From: an uncultured Oribacterium sp. | GTDB taxonomy: Bacteria; Bacillota; Clostridia; Lachnospirales; Lachnospiraceae | Direction: 5' to 3' | NCBI GenBank assembly: GCA_900770445.1 | Contig: CAAGKO010000090.1 | Coordinates: 1 to 13,247 of the forward strand | Length of the DNA: 13,247 nt | In this document: piece after piece, positions 1-7,236 of the stretch | Layout of the letters: each line of letters opens with the position of its first letter | Position numbering within the stretch: position 1 is the first letter of the stretch | Notes under the pieces: model-generated | The model's database searches: none | Told to the model about the DNA's origin: nothing | What the model saw: only the letters and a program-made list of their open reading frames with translations | Made by a program: the position numbers and the translations under genes

Positions 1-10
1 ATATATTTGC

Positions 11-42
11 AAAAAATAAGACCCACGCTTTCGCGTGAGTCT
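11..42 (-). terminator. intrinsic terminator, distal to trkH
   Basis: On the minus strand, arms AGACTCACGC and GCGTGGGTCT (one G-T wobble) enclose a GAAA tetraloop and are followed by TATTTTTTG. This is a compact rho-independent terminator. It lies about 70 bp beyond the first trkH terminator, so it may be a back-up, or it may end a short transcript starting between the two. No coding potential is seen between them. Confidence 0.7.
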
Positions 43-62
43 AAATGTTAAGTTGACGACAT

Positions 63-77
63 TGGGGTCAGACCCCA
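63..77. repeat. single GGGGTC palindrome (half copy of the 40-bp element)
   Basis: TGGGGTCAGACCCCA is a perfect 15-bp palindrome around a central A. It equals one arm of the two-palindrome elements at 6095-6134 and 7721-7760, without the partner palindrome or the GGCCTC tail. It lies in the noncoding gap between two minus-strand terminators. Confidence 0.7.
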
Positions 78-112
78 TTACGAAATTCTTAAGATAAATG
101 AGCGGTCTCTCG

Positions 113-145
113 AAAAAAAGAAGGATGCGTGGTGCATCCTTCTTT
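113..145 (-). terminator. intrinsic terminator of the trpS-recU-trkA-trkH unit
   Basis: On the minus strand, AAAGAAGGATGC and GCATCCTTCTTT form a perfect 12-bp stem with a 5-nt loop, followed by further T residues (seven in a row). It starts 11 bp after the trkH stop codon. This is a textbook rho-independent terminator. Confidence 0.9.
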
Positions 146-155
146 CAAAAATTGA

Positions 156-1607
156 TCAGTTCGACTTCCGCCAGGTTCTCGGCAGGAATAAAAGTAGCAT
201 CGGGAGGATCTCCAGTCTTCCGGCGAGCATATCGAAGGTCAGGACGATCTTACTGAAGTCCGAATAGGCACCGAAGTTGCAGGTCGGTCCGACCGCGGCG
301 AGGCCCGGGCCGATGTTGTTGAAGGTCGCTGCTACGGCGGAGAAATTCGTCGTGAAGTCGAAATCATCTGCCCATGCGATCAGGAACACGGAAACCATGT
401 AGATCACCACGTACATGATGAGGTAACAGTTGACGGAACGCACGACGCTGTGCTCGAGGCTCTTATGCTCGAGGCGGATGTGCTTGACGGCCTCCGGATG
501 CACCAGTACGAGAAGCTCCTTTCCGATCTCCTTCACCATGATGATGAGTCGGGAAATCTTGAAGCCACCGCCGGTGGAGCCGGCGCAGGCACCGGTAAAC
601 ATCAGGAACAGAAGGAGCATCTGGCTCGCCTGCGGCCAGGTCGCGAAATCGAGGGTCGAGTAACCGGTGGTCGTGATGATCGCGCCGACCGTGAAGAAGC
701 TGTGATGCAGTGCATACAGGAAGTCACCGCCGTACATCTTCACGATGTTGAATGCGAAGAAAAAGGTACTGAAGACGACGATGCCGAGGTAGACACGCGC
801 TTCCTCGCACTGAAACGCATCGTGGAACTTCCGCTTCTGCATCAGGTAGTAGACATTGAAGTTCACACCGAACATGATCATCGACACGGCGATCAGGAAC
901 TGGCTCAGCATACTGTAGTCGGCCATACCGGAGTTACGGACGGCGAATCCACCAGTGCCGGCGCTGCCGAAGGCGATACAGATCGAGTCATAGATGCTCA
1001 TACCGCTCAGGAGGAACAGGATGATCCAGAGGAGGGTCAATGCTGCATAAATCTTATACAGTGCCTTCGCGGTATCTGCGACACGCGGCACGATCTTGCT
1101 GACATCCGGTCCCGGGGACTCGGCCTTCATGATCATCATGTTGTAGCCGCCGCCGAGCGGAAGGATCGTGAGCACCAGGACGAGAACGCCCATGCCGCCG
1201 ACCCAGTGGCTGAAGGAACGCCAGAAAAGGAGGCCCTTGCCGAGGTGCTCGACCTCACTGAGAATCGAGGCACCGGTCGTCGTAAAGCCGGATACGATCT
1301 CGAAGACCGCATCGATATAGGACGGAATCGTGCCGGTCAGATAAAACGGCAGCGCGCCGATCAGGGACATCACGATCCAGCTTAGTGCACAGATGACGAA
1401 GCCCTCACGCGCATAATAGTCGGTACGCTTCGGCCCCTTCATCGTAACCAGGGTGCCGATCACGAGCGCCAGCACGGCGGAAATCGCCAGGGCCTGTACG
1501 GCCCAAAATTCCTGATAGATCAGTGCACAGATGATCGGCAGGATCATGATGCCGGCTTCGAGCTTCAGCACCCATCCGAGCACGTAAATAATCATACTAA
1601 AGTTCAT
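156..1607 (-). CDS. trkH: Trk-type potassium uptake membrane subunit TrkH
   Basis: This is the potassium-conducting membrane subunit of a Trk/Ktr-type uptake system, expected to work with the TrkA-like protein encoded just upstream. The protein is 483 residues, a usual TrkH length, and very hydrophobic. The four selectivity-filter loops of the superfamily are visible: TTTG at 109-112, GTGG at 217-220, TTTG at 312-315 and NNIG at 430-433. The GACAGSTGGGFK stretch at 339-350 is also typical. I chose the ATG at 1607 (MNFSMIIYVLG) because AAGGAG lies 10 nt upstream. A longer reading from a TTG at 1652 only adds residues encoded by a duplicated piece of the trkA end read out of frame. The gene is the last of its unit and is followed by strong terminators. 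Confidence 0.95.
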   Translation of the reverse strand: MNFSMIIYVLGWVLKLEAGIMILPIICALIYQEFWAVQALAISAVLALVIGTLVTMKGPKRTDYYAREGFVICALSWIVMSLIGALPFYLTGTIPSYIDAVFEIVSGFTTTGASILSEVEHLGKGLLFWRSFSHWVGGMGVLVLVLTILPLGGGYNMMIMKAESPGPDVSKIVPRVADTAKALYKIYAALTLLWIILFLLSGMSIYDSICIAFGSAGTGGFAVRNSGMADYSMLSQFLIAVSMIMFGVNFNVYYLMQKRKFHDAFQCEEARVYLGIVVFSTFFFAFNIVKMYGGDFLYALHHSFFTVGAIITTTGYSTLDFATWPQASQMLLLFLMFTGACAGSTGGGFKISRLIIMVKEIGKELLVLVHPEAVKHIRLEHKSLEHSVVRSVNCYLIMYVVIYMVSVFLIAWADDFDFTTNFSAVAATFNNIGPGLAAVGPTCNFGAYSDFSKIVLTFDMLAGRLEILPMLLLFLPRTWRKSN

Positions 1608-1725
1608 TTCCCGAACGCTCCTTATGCGAGAATATCTTTGAGATCGTTGCAAACGATATACTTCATACTGAAGTTCATATCCCCAACACTCCTTATGCGA
1701 GAATATCCTTGAGATCGTTGAAACC
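1593..1725. repeat. 71-bp-period tandem duplication of the trkA/trkH junction
   Basis: Positions 1593-1654 and 1664-1725 align at a 71-bp offset with about six substitutions over some 61 bases (about 90% identity, counted by eye). Each copy contains the last codons of trkA, the TAA stop fused to AAGGAG, and the first five codons of trkH. The junction therefore occurs twice, with a mini-ORF between the real trkA stop and the real trkH start. Confidence 0.9.
1622..1678 (-). CDS. 18-residue chimeric mini-ORF between trkA and trkH
   Basis: The reading frame encodes MNFSMKYIVCNDLKDILA. The first five residues are the TrkH N-terminus and the last eight (NDLKDILA) are the TrkA C-terminus, joined by KYIVC. 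It has its own AAGGAG 10 nt before the ATG, and its TAA overlaps the AAGGAG of trkH, the same arrangement as at the end of trkA. It arose from the tandem duplication of the junction. It could be translated as a relay between trkA and trkH, or it may be inert spacer. No function is known, and translation is inferred only from the signals. Confidence 0.35.
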   Translation of the reverse strand: MNFSMKYIVCNDLKDILA

Positions 1726-3054
1726 GGTGTTCGTGGTGATCACGATGACGCTGTCGCCCGGCAGCATGAAGTCGGAGCCGCGCGGCGTGATGATCTGGTT
1801 TTCACGGACGATGGCCGCGATCAGGACGTTCTTCTTAAATGTCAGATCCGCGAAGGTATGATTGCAGAGGGCGGGATCATTGCCCACCTTGAACTCGAGG
1901 GCCTCTGCTCTTCCATCGCCGATCTTATACAGGGTCTCGACGTTCGAGCCCTCGGAGTTCTTCAGCGCACGCACATACTGTACGATGTGGTCGGCGACGA
2001 TCTGCTTCGGGTAGATGACGGAGCCGAGGTTCATCTCGGAGGTGACGTTCTCGAAGGCGATACGGTTGATCTTCGTGATGAGACGCGCGTCGGACAGCTT
2101 GCCGGCATAGAGAGACAGCATGATGTTCTCCTCATCGAAGCCGGTCAGGGAACAGAAGGCGTCGGTCTTCTCGATGCCCTCGCGGATCAGGAGATCCTGG
2201 TCGGTACCGTCCCCGTTGATGATGGTCGCATCCGGGAACTCGCCGGCGAGGAACTCGCAGCGATCACGGTCGTAGTCGATGACCTTCAACTTGCACTTCA
2301 TATGGGAGTCGTGCATGTACTTCGCGATGTAGTAGGTGACCCTGCCGCCACCGACGATCATGCAGCTGCGGATCGGCTTATAATCGACGCCCAGCTGCTT
2401 CACGAATTCGTTGGACTGATCCGCACTTGCGATATAGCTGATGACATCACCGTTCATGATGGCATCGTTACCACTCGGGATGATGACCTGGTCGCCACGC
2501 TCGATCGAGCAGATCAGGACGTTGACCTTCAGAATGCGCGGGATGTCATACATACGGATGCCGACGATGTTGCTGTTCTCCGGCACCTTGACGCGGATCA
2601 AGTCGATCTTGCCACGGGAGAAGCTGTCGATCTTCATGACCGATGGGAAGCGAAGCAGACGCTCGACCTCCTTCGCCGCCGCCATCTCCGGGTTGATGAC
2701 CATCGCGAGGTTCAGCTCATCCCGAAGGTAGTTGATCTCATCCTTGTACTCCGGATTACGGATACGCGCGATAGTGTTACAGTTACCTTCCTTCTTCGCG
2801 ATCAGGCAGCACAGCATGTTGATTTCATCGGAGTCGGTTGCGGCGATGAGGACATCTGCATTCTTGACACCGGCCTCCTGCTGGATCGCCAGCATCGCGC
2901 CGTTTCCGTTGATACCCATGACATCCAGTGAATCCACCGCATGTCGGAGAACCTTCTCGTTGTTATCGATGATCGTTACGTTATGGTTCTCCTTGTTCAG
3001 CTGACTGGCGAGAGAATATCCCACCTTACCACAGCCAACCACAATTATGTTCAT
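1693..3054 (-). CDS. trkA: Trk system potassium uptake regulatory protein TrkA
   Basis: This is the cytoplasmic nucleotide-binding (RCK) subunit that gates TrkH. The protein is 453 residues, with the duplicated architecture of full-length TrkA. The first Rossmann domain has GCGKVG at 7-12 and an acidic residue at D30 at the end of the second strand. It is followed by a TrkA-C domain at about 140-222, a second Rossmann-like domain with GGGRVT at 235-240, and a second TrkA-C domain from about 370 to the end. The start ATG at 3054 has AAGGAG nine nucleotides upstream. recU ends 102 bp upstream, and trkH follows after 85 bp that contain the duplicated junction. Co-transcription with trkH is inferred from spacing and from the absence of a terminator. 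Confidence 0.95.
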   Translation of the reverse strand: MNIIVVGCGKVGYSLASQLNKENHNVTIIDNNEKVLRHAVDSLDVMGINGNGAMLAIQQEAGVKNADVLIAATDSDEINMLCCLIAKKEGNCNTIARIRNPEYKDEINYLRDELNLAMVINPEMAAAKEVERLLRFPSVMKIDSFSRGKIDLIRVKVPENSNIVGIRMYDIPRILKVNVLICSIERGDQVIIPSGNDAIMNGDVISYIASADQSNEFVKQLGVDYKPIRSCMIVGGGRVTYYIAKYMHDSHMKCKLKVIDYDRDRCEFLAGEFPDATIINGDGTDQDLLIREGIEKTDAFCSLTGFDEENIMLSLYAGKLSDARLITKINRIAFENVTSEMNLGSVIYPKQIVADHIVQYVRALKNSEGSNVETLYKIGDGRAEALEFKVGNDPALCNHTFADLTFKKNVLIAAIVRENQIITPRGSDFMLPGDSVIVITTNTGFNDLKDILA

Positions 3055-3156
3055 AGCTCTAAACTCCTTCGTTTATCGAACGTTCTTTGCGTCGAGCGGC
3101 ATCCATCCTCCCGGGGTGTCCGTTCGAACATATCCGATCCGCACATGCGGCTTCGA

Positions 3157-3729
3157 TCACGGTATGTCTGCTCCATCCTCTTCTGCCGATCCGGCGCGGT
3201 CCCGCTCGTCGAGATCCCGCTGCAGCGGCTCCAGATAATGCACAAACATATCTTTGTGAGACCGGATCCGGTAGTTCAGATCGATCTCCTGGATATTAAA
3301 GGATTTCTTACCGCCGTTCTGCATACGGTTCCAGAAATACTGAATATCCCGGAAGGGAATGTAGTACATTTCCTTCCGGGCTGTAAATGAAAGTATGATG
3401 AAGCTGATGCCGCCCTGCTCCTCGAAGGCCTGCATGAAGCGGACCTGGTGCGGATGCAGATTCTGCAGCGGCCAGAAATTCGTGGCGCATTCCTTCGCGT
3501 CGAAACAGACCGGGATGCCCTGTACGAGGCCAATGTAGTCGACCGTGGACTTCTGATCGAAGTAGGCCAGTGTGATCTGCGTATGGTCCTCGTTCATGTT
3601 GATCGGTGTGATCGGCGTCGGAATCTTCTGCACGACCGCCAGCTTCTTCTCGAGGTAGGCCTCGTTCGTCCGGTTGATGAGCTCCTCCAGCTGTGAGCCG
3701 CGGAGCCCGCGGGACTTCCAGGTGCCCAT
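3157..3729 (-). CDS. recU: Holliday junction resolvase RecU
   Basis: RecU is the Firmicutes Holliday-junction resolvase that cleaves four-way junctions in recombinational repair and chromosome segregation. The protein is 190 residues, within the family range. The N-terminal block (RGLRGSQLEELINRTNEAY, 7-25) matches the family. STVDY at 61-65 and FDAKE at 76-80 supply the metal-binding acidic residues D64 and D77 and the lysine K79 of the nuclease core; D77 stands where Bacillus RecU has Glu. The last 20 residues are acidic and charged and look disordered. The ATG overlaps the trpS stop by one base (TGATG), so translation is probably coupled to trpS. The usual neighbour in Bacillus is the penicillin-binding protein gene ponA; here it sits between trpS and trkA. 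Confidence 0.93.
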   Translation of the reverse strand: MGTWKSRGLRGSQLEELINRTNEAYLEKKLAVVQKIPTPITPINMNEDHTQITLAYFDQKSTVDYIGLVQGIPVCFDAKECATNFWPLQNLHPHQVRFMQAFEEQGGISFIILSFTARKEMYYIPFRDIQYFWNRMQNGGKKSFNIQEIDLNYRIRSHKDMFVHYLEPLQRDLDERDRAGSAEEDGADIP

Positions 3730-4883
3730 CAGTTCTTCGTATGGCTCTCGTTCAGCCAGGACTCCCAGCTCTTCACCATCGCATCCTTATCGTCGAAGTA
3801 GTTGATCTGCATCGCTTCGCGGCACTCGTGAAGGGTCTGGTTCGTCACCTGGACCGCATGATCGGTACCGGCCTTCAGGATGTCATAGACGTCGTTGATG
3901 TTCGTCTCCCACTTCGCACGGTTCTCACGGATCGGCTGAAGCATATCCTCCATGACCTTCAGAAGGAACTTCTTGCACTTCATATCGCCGAGACCACCAC
4001 GCTGGTAGTGCTCCTTCATCTCCTCGAGGTTCTTATAATCCGGGAGATAGTCCGCGAACTGGCTGTCATCACGCAGGAAGGCATCGAGGTAGGTGAAGAC
4101 CATGTTGCCCTCCACATGACCAGGATCGGCGACGTTAATATGGGTCGGATCCGTGTACATGCTCATAACCTTCTTCTTTACGGTCGCGGCGTCGTCCGAC
4201 AGGAAGATACCGTTGCCGAGGGACTTCGACATCTTCGCCTTGCCATCGATGCCCGGGAGACGACGATGTGCGGCGTTCTCCGGGATCAGGATATCCGGCT
4301 CGACGAGGACATCGCACTTGTAGATCGTGTTGAAACGATGCGCGATCTCGCGGGCCTGCTCGATCATCGGCATCTGGTCCTCACCGGCGGGTACGGTGGT
4401 CGCCTTGAACGCCGTGATATCGGCGGTCTGCGATACCGGATAGGTGAAGAATCCGGCTGGAAGGCCGGCAACATTGTCATCCTCCGACTCGCTGCCGTTA
4501 AAGCCACGCATGAGCATCTCGGACTTGACGGTCGGGTTTCTGGACAGACGCTGGGTGGTCACGAGGTTCATATAGTAGAACGTCAGTGCGTGCAGTGCCG
4601 GGATGCCGGACTGAATGCAGATAAAGGACTTATCCGGGTCGATACCTGCGGAGAGATAATCGAGGGTGACCTCGATGATGTTATCACGGACTTTCTTCGG
4701 GTTATCCCAGTTATCGGTGAGCGCCTGGTCGTCGGCGACGAGGATGTTGATCTCGTCGAACTGGCCGGAGTTCTGAAGCTGTACTCTCCGCTGGAGAGAT
4801 CCTACATAATGTCCTAAATGAAGCTTTCCGGTCGGACGATCGCCCGTCAGGATAACTTTACGTTTACAATCTTTTGCTAACAT
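3729..4883 (-). CDS. trpS: tryptophan--tRNA ligase
   Basis: This is a class I aminoacyl-tRNA synthetase that charges tRNA-Trp. Counting from the ATG at 4883, the protein is 384 residues. The HIGH-type motif is HLGH at 22-25 within GDRPTGKLHLGHYVGSL, the signature of the second bacterial TrpRS group (Deinococcus TrpRS II-like) rather than the Bacillus/E. coli type. GEDQ is at 167-170 and KMSKS at 217-221. I prefer the ATG at 4883, with GGAGG five bases upstream, to a GTG at 4904 that has no good ribosome binding site. A predicted promoter lies 34 bp upstream, leaving a leader of only about 25 nt, too short for a T-box riboswitch. The specificity for Trp rather than Tyr rests on the recalled signature. 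Confidence 0.88.
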   Translation of the reverse strand: MLAKDCKRKVILTGDRPTGKLHLGHYVGSLQRRVQLQNSGQFDEINILVADDQALTDNWDNPKKVRDNIIEVTLDYLSAGIDPDKSFICIQSGIPALHALTFYYMNLVTTQRLSRNPTVKSEMLMRGFNGSESEDDNVAGLPAGFFTYPVSQTADITAFKATTVPAGEDQMPMIEQAREIAHRFNTIYKCDVLVEPDILIPENAAHRRLPGIDGKAKMSKSLGNGIFLSDDAATVKKKVMSMYTDPTHINVADPGHVEGNMVFTYLDAFLRDDSQFADYLPDYKNLEEMKEHYQRGGLGDMKCKKFLLKVMEDMLQPIRENRAKWETNINDVYDILKAGTDHAVQVTNQTLHECREAMQINYFDDKDAMVKSWESWLNESHTKN

Positions 4884-4916
4884 GCCTGCCTCCATAAAAT
4901 GCACAAACTTATCATG

Positions 4917-4945
4917 AGTATAACATACTAAAATGCGTTTTTAAA
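4917..4945 (-). promoter_or_regulatory. predicted sigma-A promoter for trpS
   Basis: Minus strand: -35 TTTAAA (4 of 6), a 17-bp spacer, then -10 TATACT (5 of 6) preceded by TGT, an extended -10. The -35 and most of the spacer lie inside the last codons of yraN. Predicted transcription would start about 25 nt before the trpS ATG. Confidence 0.55.
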
Positions 4946-5353
4946 CAGTAGTATCTTGTCATCGTCGATCGAGACGACGTCGAAGCGACACTTCGTTTCG
5001 GTCTGAGATCGTTTCGTGTGGACGAGATACGCTTCTGCGACGCGTCGGATGCGTTGCTGTTTTGCATGGTCGACGGCTTCGCAGCCGTAGCCGTGGGCGC
5101 TGTCCTGGCGTTTCTTCACTTCGATGAAGACGAGGGTGTCGTCTTCTATCGCGATGATGTCGATCTCGTTCCGGTGAAAGCGCCAGTTCCGTTCGAGTAT
5201 CCGATAGCCCGCCGCCTCGAGGTACGCCGCGGCCAGGTCCTCCCCGCGGACACCATCTGCGTGGTTGCCGCGACGCGCGTCGGAGCGCTTCTGACTTGGT
5301 TTCGGATCCTCGATTTTCTCAGTGAATATTTTGGGGAGTTCTTTGAAGTACAT
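4928..5353 (-). CDS. yraN: UPF0102 family protein YraN
   Basis: This belongs to the YraN/UPF0102 family, whose fold resembles restriction-type nucleases; the biological role is not firmly established. The protein is 141 residues, longer than the usual ~115-120 because of a basic extension of about 34 residues before the conserved core. Core motifs are RGEDLAAAYLEAAGY at 36-50, RNEIDIIAI at 61-69 and FIEVKKR at 76-82, which align acidic residues E38, D65 and E78 plus K80 in the nuclease-like order. RFDVVSID at 123-130 is also typical. An AAAGGTG site lies just upstream of the ATG at 5353. rnhB ends 22 bp upstream, a pairing common in Clostridia. A shorter protein from an internal start is possible. 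Confidence 0.88.
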   Translation of the reverse strand: MYFKELPKIFTEKIEDPKPSQKRSDARRGNHADGVRGEDLAAAYLEAAGYRILERNWRFHRNEIDIIAIEDDTLVFIEVKKRQDSAHGYGCEAVDHAKQQRIRRVAEAYLVHTKRSQTETKCRFDVVSIDDDKILLFKNAF

Positions 5354-5375
5354 GATGCACCTTTCGTTTCAGGGG

Positions 5376-6044
5376 TCAGACGAAGTGTCCGATGAAGGTG
5401 CGGCGGTGGATCGGGCATGGGCCGAGTCGCTTCAGGGTTTCGATGTGCTCCTTCGTGCCGTAGCCTTTATTACGGGCGAAGCCGTACTCCGGATACATTG
5501 CGTCGTACTCCTCCATGAGATGATCCCTCGTGACTTTCGCGAGGATGCTGGCGGCGGCGATGGAGACGGACTTTGCGTCGCCCTTGATGATCGACTCCTG
5601 CGGGATGTCAACGCCCGGGATCGTGACGGCGTCGTTCAGCAGCAGACCCGGTGCATCGGCGAGGCCTTTCGCCCGGAGCATCGCGCTCGTCTGCTGAAGG
5701 GCGATGCGCATCGCCTCGTAATCTGCCTGGAGGATGTTGATTTCATCGATGCGTTTCTCCTCGACGATGCCGATGCCGTAGGCGATGGCCTTTTCTTTGA
5801 TTTCCGGCAGCATCGCTTCGCGGCGAAGCGCGGTCACCTTTTTCGAATCGTTGAGATAGAGAATCACGGCATCTTTCGGGAGGATGCAGCAGGCCGCCAC
5901 AACCGGGCCTGCCAGCGGACCTCTGCCGGCTTCATCGATGCCGGCGATGAAGCGGACATCGGCGTGTGCGTTTTCATATTCGTGCATCGCTGCTAAGCGC
6001 GCGAGCTCCTTCTCCAGACGCTCGCCCTTTAATTCTCTCGCCAT
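5376..6044 (-). CDS. rnhB: ribonuclease HII
   Basis: RNase HII cuts the RNA strand of RNA-DNA hybrids and starts removal of single ribonucleotides from DNA. The protein is 222 residues. AGIDEAGRGPLAGPV starts at residue 34 and gives catalytic D37 and E38. The remaining acidic residues are D138 (LLLNDAV) and D156 (KGDAKSVSIAAASILAK). A helical N-terminal extension of about 30 residues precedes the core, as in many Firmicutes enzymes. The ATG at 6044 has AAAGGAG four bases upstream. rbgA ends 94 bp upstream, with a GGGGTC-palindrome element in the gap. The TGA stop lies within GTCTGACCCC, ten bases that match the arm of that repeat. Confidence 0.95.
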   Translation of the reverse strand: MARELKGERLEKELARLAAMHEYENAHADVRFIAGIDEAGRGPLAGPVVAACCILPKDAVILYLNDSKKVTALRREAMLPEIKEKAIAYGIGIVEEKRIDEINILQADYEAMRIALQQTSAMLRAKGLADAPGLLLNDAVTIPGVDIPQESIIKGDAKSVSIAAASILAKVTRDHLMEEYDAMYPEYGFARNKGYGTKEHIETLKRLGPCPIHRRTFIGHFV

Positions 6045-6094
6045 ACTGCTCCTTTACTGATGCTTTAATGAATCGTTGTGAAATGGTGAACGGA

Positions 6095-6134
6095 AAGGGG
6101 TCTGACCCCATACGGGGTCAGACCCCTTGGCCTC
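6095..6134 (+). repeat. 40-bp GGGGTC double-palindrome element, copy 1
   Basis: AAGGGGTCTGACCCC, spacer ATAC, GGGGTCAGACCCCTT, then GGCCTC. Each arm is itself a 13-bp palindrome, and the two arms are inverted repeats of each other. The element lies between the rbgA stop and the rnhB start. Copy 2 at 7721-7760 is its exact reverse complement. As RNA it would fold into a very stable 15-bp stem. On the minus strand it is followed by TTTCC, so weak terminator activity is possible. Confidence 0.9.
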
Positions 6135-6138
6135 TCGC

Positions 6139-7032
6139 TTATTCAGTTTCTGCCGGGGTGTCGGAGACCTCCTGGCCGGCGGTGGTCGGGACGTGCTCGA
6201 GGGTGATGGCACCGAGGCGGCCGCTTCGGAAGTCGTCGAGGATGATCTTCGCGGTTTTCGTGTAGTCGATGTTGCCGCCCTTCATGATGCAGCCGCGGCG
6301 GCGTCCGATCTCGTCGAAGACCTGGATCGCTTCCTCGAGGCCTTCGAGGGAGCTGCCGTAGCGTGTGATCAGTGCCTCCGGGTAATAGCGCACGAGGTAC
6401 TTGATGAGGTAGAATACGAGCTCGTCAATGTTGAGGATCTGGTCGTTGATGGAGCCGATGAGGGCTAGATTGAGTCCCACGATCTCGCGCTCGAACTTCG
6501 GCCAGGTGATACCCGGGGTGTCGAGCAGCTGCAGCTTCTTATTGACATTGATCCACTGATTACCACGAGTGACGCCCGGCTTGTTTCCGGTCTTCGCCAT
6601 GGATTTCCCGACATAGGAATTGATGAAGGTGGACTTGCCGACGTTCGGCACGCCGAGGACCATCGCACGGATGACCGGGGTCTTGATGCCGCGCTTCAGG
6701 TTCTTCTCGACGAGCGTCTTCGTCGCTTCATCGATGAGCGGGTTCAGCTTCTTTAAGCTGCCCTTGCTCCGCGCATCGATTTCGAGTGTATAGTAGCCGC
6801 GGGAAGCGAAGTAATCCGCGAAGCGCTTCGTCTCACGACGATCCGCAAGATCCGCCTTATTGATGAGGAGGATGCGGGCCTTATCCTTCGCGAAGCTGTC
6901 GACGTCCGGATTACGGGAGGACTCCGGACAGCGTGCGTCGATGACCTCGATGACGAGATCGACCAGCTTCAAGTCCTCACGGATGTTTCGTTTTGCTTTG
7001 GCCATATGGCCTGGATACCATTGAATCGTCAT
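6139..7032 (-). CDS. rbgA: ribosome biogenesis GTPase RbgA (YlqF)
   Basis: RbgA is a circularly permuted GTPase that drives a late step of 50S subunit assembly. The protein is 297 residues. The permuted motif order is clear: G4 NKAD at 58-61 and a G5-like ARSKGS at 87-92 come before G1 GVPNVGKST at 127-135, a G2 threonine at 155 and G3 DTPG at 171-174. The N-terminus (MTIQWYPGHMAKAKR) is the family signature. The start ATG at 7032 has AGGTGA upstream. It lies between lepB and rnhB, the usual place in Firmicutes, and belongs functionally with rplS and rpsP nearby. The final 20 residues are acidic and probably disordered. Confidence 0.96.
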   Translation of the reverse strand: MTIQWYPGHMAKAKRNIREDLKLVDLVIEVIDARCPESSRNPDVDSFAKDKARILLINKADLADRRETKRFADYFASRGYYTLEIDARSKGSLKKLNPLIDEATKTLVEKNLKRGIKTPVIRAMVLGVPNVGKSTFINSYVGKSMAKTGNKPGVTRGNQWINVNKKLQLLDTPGITWPKFEREIVGLNLALIGSINDQILNIDELVFYLIKYLVRYYPEALITRYGSSLEGLEEAIQVFDEIGRRRGCIMKGGNIDYTKTAKIILDDFRSGRLGAITLEHVPTTAGQEVSDTPAETE

Positions 7033-7092
7033 AATTCACCTATCTTTTATACTTCTATATAATCATCATTGCCTGAGTTTGCGTGTCTGCAG

Positions 7093-7236
7093 CACTTGAT
7101 GAGACCTGTCTCTTTAAGCGGCAGCAGCCGGAGTCGAATGGACGGTTTCTGCGAGTGGAGCCGGTTGTATCATCGGATGAGGCCGATTTTTTTAAACGGC
7201 AGCAGCCGGAACCAGATGCGTCCGAGGATCTGCGAG
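7093..7236. repeat. diverged tandem duplication of the lepB 3' end
   Basis: Positions 7093-7155 resemble 7171-7236, the last codons of lepB, at an offset of 78-81 bp; a 3-bp indel accounts for the range. CGGCAGCAGCCGG (7119-7131 and 7197-7209) and TCTGCGAG are identical. Read on from the lepB TGA in the same frame, the second copy gives HSQKPSIRLRLLPLKETGLIK against RSQILGRIWFRLLPFKKIGLIR. The frame stays open for 40 codons after the TGA and ends at a TAA just before rbgA. Confidence 0.8.

Noticed and set aside
1608..1652. TTG start giving a 498-residue TrkH
   Set aside because: The extra 15 residues come from the duplicated trkA end read out of frame, and the ATG at 1607 has the proper ribosome binding site.
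1858..2931. Long plus-strand ORF of 357 codons opposite trkA
   Set aside because: It is antisense to a clearly identified gene, has an Asp/Leu/His-biased composition typical of a shadow frame, and matches no family I recognise.
3102..3180. Possible fifth spacer duplication in recU-trkA (TCCATCCTC 70 bp apart)
   Set aside because: Only nine bases match and the flanks do not align convincingly.
3693..4817. Plus-strand ORF of 374 codons opposite trpS
   Set aside because: It is a shadow of trpS, with low-complexity His/Arg/Asp-rich sequence and no ribosome binding logic.
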